DNA of 11,214 bases from an uncultured Collinsella sp. (GTDB taxonomy: Bacteria > Actinomycetota > Coriobacteriia > Coriobacteriales > Coriobacteriaceae), in assembly GCA_959019775.1 (NCBI GenBank), contig CAUEPS010000033.1, positions 1-11,214 of the forward strand, written 5' to 3'. A program made the translations under genes and the position numbers. This document shows positions 4,333-11,214 of the stretch, piece after piece. A model generated the notes under the pieces. It had not been told where the DNA came from. It saw only the letters and a program-made list of their open reading frames with translations, and did no database searches. Position 1 is the first letter of the stretch. Every line of letters begins with the position of its first letter.

Positions 4333-6270
4333 TTAGTTGCTAGACTCGGAGTCGTCGCCGGAACCGGAGATGGAAACCGTCAGCGTGATCGTGCTGTCGG
4401 TGGACTGCTTGCCGGTGGGGGAGACGCCCGTAACGGTGGCGTTTTCGTTGCCGCTCACGGGGTTGCCGTTCTGATCGCAGAATGCGATGTTGTAGAAACC
4501 GGCGTTGTTGAGCGCGGTGACGGCGGCGGAGATGCTCTTGCCGTACAGGTTACCCGGGACGCTGGCCTTGCCGGACTTCTTGGCGATGACGACGGTGATC
4601 GTGGCACCGGGCTTCTGCTTGCCGCTGGGGTTCCAGCTAATTACGGTGCCCTCGGTAACCGAGTCGTTTTCCTGGTAGCTCACGTCGACGCCAAAGCCAG
4701 CCATGTCGAGAGCGTTGCGCGCCTGGGCCTCGGTCATGTCGGTCAGATCGGGCACCGAGGTGGTGTCCGGGCCGCCAGAGACCTTGTACGAGATAGTCGT
4801 GCCCTTCTCGACCTCCTTGCCGGCAGCAGTGCTCTGCTCAAAGACCTGGCCCTCTTCGGCCTCATTGGCTTCCTCCGAAGCGCTGCCCTTCAGGCCCACG
4901 CTTGCCAGTGCGGCCTCGGCCTGGTCCTTGGTCAGGCCGACGAGCTGCGGAACCTCAACCTTCTCGGAGGGCTTAGGGCCCTTGGAGATTACCAGGTTCA
5001 CCCTTGTGCCCTTGGCCTTCTTGGTGTTGCCGTTGGGGGTCTGCTCGGCGACCTTTCCCTCGTCGACATCGTCGTTGTAGCTCTGGTCGACGGTGCCAAC
5101 CTCAAGGCCGGCTTCCTTGATCAGCTCAATAGCGGTTTCCTGGTCCTTGCCCAGCACGTCGGGCACCGTGACCTGTTCGCCACTGAACATGCCCGTGGCA
5201 AAGGCCACCACCACGCCAATCACGGCGACGGCGGCAATCACGGCGGCGATGATCTTGTTCTTGTTGGACTTAGGCTTCTCGACCTCGTAGGAGCCCGTGG
5301 AGCCCGAGACAGCGCTACGGGCGGTATTCTGACCGCTCACGCCCGAGACGGGACGAACCATAGCGCGCGTTGAGTCGGAAAGCTCGCGGGTCTTGGTGGC
5401 ACCCAGGTCGCCGGCGGCACCGATGATGCGCGTGGGCTCCGAGACGTTGACGGCACGGCCGGACAGGTAGCTGTTGAGCACCTGGCGCAGCTCGTCGGCC
5501 GTCTGGAAGCGGTTTGTCGGGTCCTTCTCCATGCACTTGAGGATGATGCGCTCCAGGTCGGCATCGACGCCGGAGTTGATCTGGCTCGGCGGGATGGGGA
5601 GCTCGTTGACCTGCTTGAGCGCGACCGAGATGGCGTCGTCGCCGTCAAAGGGTACGCGGCCGGTGGCACACTCGTACATGACGACACCCAGCGAGTAGAT
5701 ATCCGAGGTGGGGCCGAGGTCCTGGCCGCGGGTCTGCTCGGGGCTTACATAGTGGGCGGTGCCCAGCACGTTGTTATCCTGCGTGAGGTGGCTGTTCTTG
5801 GCGCGTGCGATGCCAAAATCCATTACCTTGATGTTGCCGTCAGGCAGCACCATGATGTTTTGCGGCTTAATGTCGCGGTGGATGATCTCGTGCTTGTGTG
5901 CGACCGAAAGCGCGGAGCTGATCTGCGAGCCGATCTGCGCGACCTTCTTGGGATCGAGGGCGCCGTGGCTCTTGATGCCGCTCTTAAGGTCGGTACCGCG
6001 CAGGTACTCCATGACGATGTAATAGGTGTCGCCGTCCTTGCCCCAGTCGTAGACGCCCACGATATAGGGGGAGGACAGGCCGGCAGCTGCCTGGGCCTCC
6101 TGCTTAAAGCGGGCGGCGAAGGTGGCGTCGCCGGCATACTGCGGCAGCATGATCTTGACGGCAACCGTGCGGTCGAGGACCTGATCCTGTGCACGGAAGA
6201 CGGTCGCCATGCCGCCCGTTCCCACCTTATCCTTGAGGAGGTATCTTCCCCCGAGGACCCTCTGTTCCAT
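4333..6270 (-). CDS. pknB: PASTA-domain Ser/Thr protein kinase (PknB/PrkC type)
   Basis: A 645-residue transmembrane kinase controlling growth and cell-wall synthesis. I start it at ATG 6270, with AGGAG five bases upstream; the ATG at 6285 would place this site inside the gene. Kinase domain about 10-270: glycine loop VGTGGMATVF (16-25), K39 in VAVK, HRDIKPQN (131-138, base D133), DFG (151-153), and activation segment HLTQDNNVLGTAHYVSPEQ (161-179). A Thr/Ser-rich juxtamembrane part (272-335) follows, then one membrane span (about 339-360), then four PASTA repeats outside the cell (about 366-431, 436-501, 502-566, 567-634; the last is divergent) and an acidic Ser-rich end. PASTA domains bind muropeptides or lipid II. 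T163 is the likely autophosphorylation site. It is the last gene of the operon, 132 bp after the synthase gene. Confidence 0.95.
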   Translation of the reverse strand: MEQRVLGGRYLLKDKVGTGGMATVFRAQDQVLDRTVAVKIMLPQYAGDATFAARFKQEAQAAAGLSSPYIVGVYDWGKDGDTYYIVMEYLRGTDLKSGIKSHGALDPKKVAQIGSQISSALSVAHKHEIIHRDIKPQNIMVLPDGNIKVMDFGIARAKNSHLTQDNNVLGTAHYVSPEQTRGQDLGPTSDIYSLGVVMYECATGRVPFDGDDAISVALKQVNELPIPPSQINSGVDADLERIILKCMEKDPTNRFQTADELRQVLNSYLSGRAVNVSEPTRIIGAAGDLGATKTRELSDSTRAMVRPVSGVSGQNTARSAVSGSTGSYEVEKPKSNKNKIIAAVIAAVAVIGVVVAFATGMFSGEQVTVPDVLGKDQETAIELIKEAGLEVGTVDQSYNDDVDEGKVAEQTPNGNTKKAKGTRVNLVISKGPKPSEKVEVPQLVGLTKDQAEAALASVGLKGSASEEANEAEEGQVFEQSTAAGKEVEKGTTISYKVSGGPDTTSVPDLTDMTEAQARNALDMAGFGVDVSYQENDSVTEGTVISWNPSGKQKPGATITVVIAKKSGKASVPGNLYGKSISAAVTALNNAGFYNIAFCDQNGNPVSGNENATVTGVSPTGKQSTDSTITLTVSISGSGDDSESSN

Positions 6271-6340
6271 TCCTGCTCCTAACATAACTATTCGCTCAAC
6301 GATGTGTGTAGTACCAAATGTGTGGCCGCTGGGGCCGTGT

Positions 6341-6376
6341 GGCGCGTTGCCGCTAGCTCATCGGCCGCGGCGCGCC
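6341..6376 (-). other. Hairpin in the spacer before the kinase gene
   Basis: In the 132-bp spacer (6271-6402), GGCGCG (6341-6346) pairs with CGCGCC (6371-6376), and CCGC (6350-6353) pairs with GCGG (6367-6370), with a 3-nt bulge and a 13-nt loop. There is no T-run, so it is not a standard terminator. It may be an RNA processing or stabilising site that sets kinase expression apart from the upstream genes. No clear promoter is seen in the spacer. Confidence 0.4.
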
Positions 6377-6402
6377 CCAAGTATCCGCTTTGATCACGGG
6401 CA

Positions 6403-9273
6403 TCACGCTCCCTGTGCGGCGAGCGCCGCGGTCAGGACGATGCCGGCAATCTTGGCCGCCTTGACGTCGTGTTTGTCGTAATCCTCCAGGGCCACCGAGA
6501 TGGCAACCGTGGGTGAATCGTAAGGCGCAAAGCCAACAAACATAGAGTTGACGTTGGTGCCGCCGATCTCGGCCGAACCGGTCTTGCCGGCAACCTTGAC
6601 GCCCGGAATCTGGGCATCGGTGCCGGTACCGGACTGGACGACGGCGAGCATGGCCTGCTTGACCTGGTCGGCCGTGGCAGAGCTGACAGCCTGGCCCAGC
6701 GAGCGGGACTGCGTGGTCTTAACCACGGTTCCGTCCGGGGCGAGTATCTGGGACACAAAGAACGGGTCCATGACCACGCCGCTGTTGGCGATAGCGGCAG
6801 CGATCACGCAATTCTGCATGACGGTGGTCTGCGGGCCAGGTGTGTGGTCCATGCCGACGGGCTGGCCGGCGCCTGCCCAAGCGGTCTCCCACTCGGTCAT
6901 AAGCGACGGGTCGGCCATGATGGAAGCCGCGGTGGTCAGATCCTGACCGAGCTTTTGACCGTAGCCAAAGGCGTTGGCAAACTGGACGAGCGAGTTGGCG
7001 CCGACCTCGTTGGCCACCTGGCCAAAGACGACGTTGGACGACACGGCGAAGGCCTGCTGCAGGCTGATGGTTCCGTAGCTCTCGTTGGCATAGTTGGTGA
7101 CCGGCGCGTTGCCAATATCCATGGAGCCGGGCGCCTGGTACGTGCTGGTAAGGCTGGCGGTGCCGGTTTCGAGCGCCGCGGAGAGTGTGACGACCTTAAA
7201 GGTCGAGCCCGGGGTGTAGAGCGCGTCCATGGCGCGGTCGTACATGGAGCCGTCCTCGCCACCGCCCGACTGCATCAGGGCATCGATGTTGGTGTTGTCA
7301 TAGGTGGGCGAGCTCGCGCACGCGAGGACCGCACCGGTACGCGGATCCATGACCACCACAGCGCCCTTAAAGCCCTTGAGCGCCTGCTCGGCAGCCGTCT
7401 GGATGCGCGAGTCGATGGTGAGCTTGGCGGTATTGCCCGGCTGGGTCTGCCCCGCGAGCGATGCGATGGCGTTGTTCCAGCTGGAGTAATCCTTGGAGCC
7501 GGTGAGCGTATCGTTCATGACGCTCTCGATGCCGGCGGTGCCGTATTGCTGGCTCACGTAGCCCACCACGTGCGCGGCCATGTTGCCGTTGGGGTAGGAG
7601 CGGGCGTAGGTGCCGTCCTCCTGCTGCAGCGACTCGGCTAGTGTCACGCCGTCGGACGTGATGATGGAGCCACGCTGGATGTACTTGGAGCGGGCGATGG
7701 TGTGGTTGTTGGTCGGCATGTCCTGATAGTCCTTCGCCTTGATGACCTGGACATAGGTGAGGTTGCCGATAAGGATGGCGAACAGCGCCGTGAAAGCAAA
7801 CACGGCACGAGTCAGACGGTTGGCAAGTGCAACGCGGCCGAGCACGCCGGACTCTGGCGTGTCGAGCAGGCGACGACGCATGCGAGAACCCGCAGAGTGG
7901 TTGCCGTGGCTGTAGGAAGGTGCGTTGGCAAAACGCGTACCGGTCGGGGCAGCGGCGGATGCGACCTGATCATCGGTGATGGCGGCCATGGTGCCGGTGC
8001 CGGTGAGCTCGGCTTCGCGTCCGGTTGCCTCGTCGCCGGCGCGCAGCAGCAGCGCGACGATGATAAAGCTCGCCAGCAGCGAGGAGCCGCCCTGGCTCAT
8101 AAAGGGCAGGGTGACGCCGGTCAGCGGGATCAGGCGGGTTACGCCGCCAACGATTAAGAATGCCTGGAAGCTGATGGCCGCCGTAAGGCCGGTCGCGCTA
8201 AAGGCGGCAAGGTCGGACTTGGCGCGGGCGGCCGTGGTGAGGCCACGCACGGCAAAAAGCATAAACAGGATGAGCACGGCGCCGCCGCCCAAAAGGCCCA
8301 TTTCCTCGCCGATGGCCGAGAAGATAAAGTCGGACTCGACGACGGGGATGTTGTTTGCCATGCCGTTGCCAATGCCGACGCCAACCAGGCCGCCGTCGGC
8401 GAGCGAGAAGAGCGACTGGACAATCTGGTAGCCCTGGCCCTGGGCGTCCTTAAACGGATCGACCCAGACCTGAAAGCGCACCTGCACGTGAGACAGGAAC
8501 TTGTAGGCGCCCACGGCTCCAACGGCCAGCAGCGCAAGGCCGATGATGACGTACGAAAAGCGTCCCGTGGCAACATAGAGCATCAGCAAAAAGATGGTGT
8601 AGAACAGGACGGCCGAGCCCAGGTCGCGTTCGAAGACGACGATGAGCAGGCACACGCCCCACACGGCAAACAGCGGCAGCAGCAGGCGGAGGCGCGGAAT
8701 CTTGAGGCCCAGGATCTTGCGGTTGGAGATGGAGAGCAGCTCACGGTTCTCGGCCAGATAGCCTGCCAGGAACAGGACGATGAAGACCTTGGCGAACTCG
8801 CCGGGCTGGATGGTGAAGCCCGCGATGCGAATCCACAGCTTGGAGCCCGAGATCGTGGTGCCGATAAAGATCGGCAGCATCAGCAGGATGATGCCGATAA
8901 TGCCAAAGGTGTACTTGTAGCGCATGACCACGTCGAGGTTCTTGACCAGTGCGAGCGTTCCCACCATGAGCGCCACCGAGACAAACAAGATGATGAGCTG
9001 CGAGATGGCGAGGTCGGGGGCCAGGCGCGTCACGAATGTGATGCCGATGCCCGAGAGCACAAAGACGATGGGCAGGATGGCGGGGTCGGCGCCGGGCGCC
9101 AGGATGCGCACGGCGATATGCGCCGCGGCGAAGGCGGCGAACAGGCCGATCGGCACGGCGAGCGTCTCAAAGGAAATCGTGGCACCCGCGGTGAGCACGT
9201 ACATCGCATAGAGCAGGATGACGGGGAACGCCGAGGCGATGAGCAAGAGCAGTTCGGTGTTGCGGCGACTCAT
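6403..9273 (-). CDS. Fused RodA/FtsW glycosyltransferase and class B penicillin-binding protein
   Basis: A 956-residue single polypeptide. The start is ATG 9273 with AGGGAG eight bases upstream; the frame is open further (to 9399) but that part overlaps the phosphatase gene and reads as shadow. Residues 1-411 form a SEDS glycosyltransferase with about ten membrane spans: IQPGEFAK (155-162), ERDLGSA (215-221, likely catalytic D217), a large outer loop with ESDFIFSAIGEEMG (313-326), and PFMSQGGSSLL (390-400). Residues 412-484 are a basic cytoplasmic linker. A membrane span (about 487-508) follows, then the outer transpeptidase: PGSTFK (688-693, acyl-enzyme S690), SSN (745-747), KTGS (897-900). 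It should polymerise lipid II into glycan and cross-link it. The PBP part is short, like actinobacterial PbpA. RodA and PbpA are normally separate adjacent genes; no frameshift or stop separates them here. Confidence 0.92.
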   Translation of the reverse strand: MSRRNTELLLLIASAFPVILLYAMYVLTAGATISFETLAVPIGLFAAFAAAHIAVRILAPGADPAILPIVFVLSGIGITFVTRLAPDLAISQLIILFVSVALMVGTLALVKNLDVVMRYKYTFGIIGIILLMLPIFIGTTISGSKLWIRIAGFTIQPGEFAKVFIVLFLAGYLAENRELLSISNRKILGLKIPRLRLLLPLFAVWGVCLLIVVFERDLGSAVLFYTIFLLMLYVATGRFSYVIIGLALLAVGAVGAYKFLSHVQVRFQVWVDPFKDAQGQGYQIVQSLFSLADGGLVGVGIGNGMANNIPVVESDFIFSAIGEEMGLLGGGAVLILFMLFAVRGLTTAARAKSDLAAFSATGLTAAISFQAFLIVGGVTRLIPLTGVTLPFMSQGGSSLLASFIIVALLLRAGDEATGREAELTGTGTMAAITDDQVASAAAPTGTRFANAPSYSHGNHSAGSRMRRRLLDTPESGVLGRVALANRLTRAVFAFTALFAILIGNLTYVQVIKAKDYQDMPTNNHTIARSKYIQRGSIITSDGVTLAESLQQEDGTYARSYPNGNMAAHVVGYVSQQYGTAGIESVMNDTLTGSKDYSSWNNAIASLAGQTQPGNTAKLTIDSRIQTAAEQALKGFKGAVVVMDPRTGAVLACASSPTYDNTNIDALMQSGGGEDGSMYDRAMDALYTPGSTFKVVTLSAALETGTASLTSTYQAPGSMDIGNAPVTNYANESYGTISLQQAFAVSSNVVFGQVANEVGANSLVQFANAFGYGQKLGQDLTTAASIMADPSLMTEWETAWAGAGQPVGMDHTPGPQTTVMQNCVIAAAIANSGVVMDPFFVSQILAPDGTVVKTTQSRSLGQAVSSATADQVKQAMLAVVQSGTGTDAQIPGVKVAGKTGSAEIGGTNVNSMFVGFAPYDSPTVAISVALEDYDKHDVKAAKIAGIVLTAALAAQGA

Positions 9274-9289
9274 AAGCGGCACTCCCTTT

Positions 9290-11188
9290 CTAATTCTTAT
9301 CAGAGGCTTCGGCCTCGGCTGACTGTTCGGCGGTTTTCTCGGAATCTGACTCGGAGGTGGATTCCTGATCGGTGTTGTTGCGAATCGTTTGCGCGTCAAT
9401 CACCTGACGGGTCTGCTCCTCGTCAATCTGATGGCGGTACTTGGAAATGGTGTCCTGCGCATCGTCGACACTCGTTTGCGGAATGCCTGCCTTCAGGCGG
9501 TTTTGCGTGTCTTCGGGCAGGTCGGACAGCTTGATGCTGGTTTCGCTCTCGAGCCAGTGGAGCTCGACCCCGAGCGTCTTGCCGGGCAGGCCGCGCCAGA
9601 CGGCGACATTGCCGTGGTAGGTTCCCAAGTAATAGGAGCCGGTGACGCCCGTGTATGCCCAGATGCCTGCTACCAGCACAAAGACAAGGGCCAAGACGGT
9701 GGCGATGGTGACATTTCGGCGTCGGACGCGTTTTGCCTCGCGCATGACGCCGTCGTCGACCAGGTCGACGACCACCACGGTCACATTGTCGTGGCCGCCG
9801 GCGGCGAGCGCCGCGTCCACCAAGTTGTCGACACAGATCTGTGCGCTCGAGGACTGCGTAGCAATGTTCTCGATATCGCTATCGGGAATCATGCTCGAAA
9901 GACCGTCGGAGCACAGAATCAGGCGGTCGCCTTCCTCGATGTGCAGGGTAAAGTGGTCGGCATACATGGCGGGATCCGAGCCCAGCGCGCGGGTGATGAC
10001 CGAGCGGTTGGGGTGGACGCGGGCCTCGTCGGCCGTAATCTCGCCGGCATCCACGAGCTCCTCCACGTAGGAGTGGTCGCGGGTCACGCGGATGAGCGTA
10101 CCCTCGTGGAGCAGGTAGGCGCGCGAGTCGCCCACGTGGGCGATGGCGAGCGTGTCGTTTTCGATGTAGGCGCAGGTGGCCGTGCATCCCATGCCGGGTT
10201 TGCCCAGGCCGTTGAGGGCGGCCTCGATCACGGCGGCGTTGGCGGCCTCAACGGCTGCGGCCAGGCGCGCGGCGTCGGCGGACTGCGGCGCCGTCTTGGC
10301 GATGGTCTCGACGGCGATGGAGGATGCCACCTCGCCGGCGGCGTGTCCTCCCATGCCGTCGCACACGCAAAAGAGCGGCGACTGCACCAGATAGGAGTCC
10401 TCATTGTGTGGGCGTACGCACCCGACGTCGGAGCGGGCGCCCCACATAAGCTGCGTGGTGGTGCCGGCGTCGTAGGTCGAGTCGGTCTCGATGCGCTCGT
10501 CGGTCAGCGGCTCGAAGCTCATGGTCGAGCCGGGATCTTTGAGCTTTGCCTCCACGGCGGCGACATCGATCTCGGCGGTGTCGCCGGGGGAGACGGTGTC
10601 GGCATCGTCTCCCGACTCGGCGTCGGAGATGTCCGGAAGGTTGAGATCTTCGGTTACGCGGTCGACGGGATCGCCGTCCTGCTGCGGCTCGACAGCCGTC
10701 GGCTCGGGCGTCGCAAAGTGCGACGGCGCGGGCGTGCTCTGGGGTTGAGCAGAGGGCTCGGGAGCTGCGGCGGGCGCGGCAACGGGCTGCTCGACTTCGG
10801 CAGGCGTTGAAGATTCGGGTGCCGCCTCGCTTGCCGGGGCGACGGGGAATACCGGCGCGGCAGGCTCGGGGGCTGCAAGCACGGCAGCGCTCTCGTTAAT
10901 CGCCTCGGCGACGGGCTCGGCAAAGTGAGCCGGTGCGGACGCTGCCTCCGGTTCCGCGGGCTGCTCGGCAGCGTGCGCGCCGATGGGGGCGTCGAGCTGC
11001 TCGGTGCTGGCGTCCTCGTCATCGACGAGTGCCGGATATTCTTGAGTTACATGCGAAAGAGGCAGGGAGAACACCGTGTCCTCGGGCTCCACGGTCGCAG
11101 GGCGCGCTGGAGCGGCATGAGCCGGCGCAGCTGCGGGGACAGTTGGCGTCTCGGGCATGGTTGCGGACTTGTTCTCCTCGTCGATCAT
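9290..11188 (-). CDS. pstP: PP2C-family Ser/Thr phosphatase (PstP-like) with long disordered N-terminus
   Basis: A 632-residue membrane phosphatase that should dephosphorylate the kinase of the same operon and its substrates. The ATG at 11188 overlaps the preceding stop as ATGA, with AAGGTG eight bases upstream. Residues 1 to about 245 are low-complexity Ala/Pro/Glu/Ser sequence with no fold evident. The PP2C domain (about 247-477) has all key motifs: ARSDVGCVRPHNED (251-264), CDGMGG (276-281), HVGDSRAYL (351-359), HPNRSVITRALG (392-403), CSDGL (426-430) and GGHDN (464-468); metal ligands are D277, D428 and D467. A basic stretch RVRRRN precedes one membrane span (about 493-513). The outer part contains YYLGTYHGNVAVWRGLPG (519-536), as in PstP proteins, and a polar acidic tail. 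The next gene starts 16 bases after its stop. Confidence 0.93.
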   Translation of the reverse strand: MIDEENKSATMPETPTVPAAAPAHAAPARPATVEPEDTVFSLPLSHVTQEYPALVDDEDASTEQLDAPIGAHAAEQPAEPEAASAPAHFAEPVAEAINESAAVLAAPEPAAPVFPVAPASEAAPESSTPAEVEQPVAAPAAAPEPSAQPQSTPAPSHFATPEPTAVEPQQDGDPVDRVTEDLNLPDISDAESGDDADTVSPGDTAEIDVAAVEAKLKDPGSTMSFEPLTDERIETDSTYDAGTTTQLMWGARSDVGCVRPHNEDSYLVQSPLFCVCDGMGGHAAGEVASSIAVETIAKTAPQSADAARLAAAVEAANAAVIEAALNGLGKPGMGCTATCAYIENDTLAIAHVGDSRAYLLHEGTLIRVTRDHSYVEELVDAGEITADEARVHPNRSVITRALGSDPAMYADHFTLHIEEGDRLILCSDGLSSMIPDSDIENIATQSSSAQICVDNLVDAALAAGGHDNVTVVVVDLVDDGVMREAKRVRRRNVTIATVLALVFVLVAGIWAYTGVTGSYYLGTYHGNVAVWRGLPGKTLGVELHWLESETSIKLSDLPEDTQNRLKAGIPQTSVDDAQDTISKYRHQIDEEQTRQVIDAQTIRNNTDQESTSESDSEKTAEQSAEAEASDKN

Positions 11189-11214
11189 CGACGGTTCACC
11201 TTCATGACCACGTC
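11185..11214 (-). CDS. C-terminal tail of an upstream gene, probably an FHA-domain protein
   Basis: Nine codons (DVVMKVNRR) and a TGA are visible before the window ends; the stop overlaps the phosphatase start as ATGA, showing translational coupling. A hydrophobic strand after Asp, followed by a basic end, fits the last strand of an FHA domain (a typical ending has GD followed by a hydrophobic strand). In Actinobacteria an FHA gene (fhaB) usually precedes pstP. The identity rests mainly on this synteny. Confidence 0.45.
   Translation of the reverse strand, partial: DVVMKVNRR

Noticed and set aside
6357..6405. A 16-codon frame (ATG overlapping the synthase stop) before the kinase gene
   Set aside because: It is too short, has no ribosome binding site of its own and no hydrophobic or conserved feature.
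8488..10810. Long plus-strand open frames opposite the synthase and phosphatase genes
   Set aside because: The minus-strand genes carry full catalytic motifs; the opposite frames are low-complexity shadows caused by high third-position GC.
1..11214. CRISPR array, restriction-modification or toxin-antitoxin genes
   Set aside because: No regularly spaced repeats and no matching protein motifs were found on either strand.

Overview
The window looks like actinobacterial chromosome, most likely a gut Coriobacteriia such as Collinsella. This is an inference from about 60% GC in the host part, the phosphatase / SEDS (FtsW/RodA-family glycosyltransferase) + PBP / PASTA-kinase gene order typical of Actinobacteria, and a tRNA remnant with encoded CCA. 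No database search was possible.

Left part (1 to about 3705): the end of an integrated mobile element that extends beyond the left edge. From the junction inward, all leftward, it carries a tyrosine integrase (2221-3468), an excisionase-like HTH protein (1757-2002) and a winged-helix protein resembling small replication initiators (1361-1747). Next comes a 470-bp gene-free stretch (891-1360) with a tandem 11-bp repeat and a large hairpin. Beyond it are a GC-rich coiled-coil protein gene (330-890) and, convergent to it, the 3' end of a calcineurin-type metallophosphoesterase gene (1-287). The int/xis/winged-helix block (roughly 900-3660) is visibly AT-richer than both the host DNA and the 1-890 segment, so the element is mosaic. 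The junction is a 45-bp 3' fragment of tRNA-Arg(CCU), 3661-3705, which starts exactly at the anticodon loop. This is a standard tyrosine-integrase attachment site, and the intact tRNA gene should lie at the far left end outside the window.

Junction to 4280: the old tRNA terminator (3716-3748), a short gene for a 49-residue single-span membrane protein with a TTG start (3927-4076), a bidirectional terminator (4077-4105), and a region that may encode a leftward small RNA. A second terminator (4246-4280) ends the host operon that comes in from the right. The leader of the small gene and the putative small RNA share two sequence blocks in inverted arrangement.

Right part (4333-11214): a leftward cell-envelope signalling operon. 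An FHA-type gene (only its last nine codons are visible) overlaps by ATGA the gene for a PP2C Ser/Thr phosphatase (PstP-like) with a long disordered N-terminus. Sixteen bases later begins a 956-residue protein that fuses a RodA/FtsW-type glycosyltransferase to a class B penicillin-binding transpeptidase. A PASTA-domain Ser/Thr kinase (PknB-like) follows after 132 bp. The kinase should sense muropeptides or lipid II outside the cell, the phosphatase should reverse its action, and the fused synthase polymerises and cross-links peptidoglycan. This corresponds to the mycobacterial fhaB-pstP-rodA-pbpA-pknA-pknB cluster, with rodA and pbpA merged and only one kinase.
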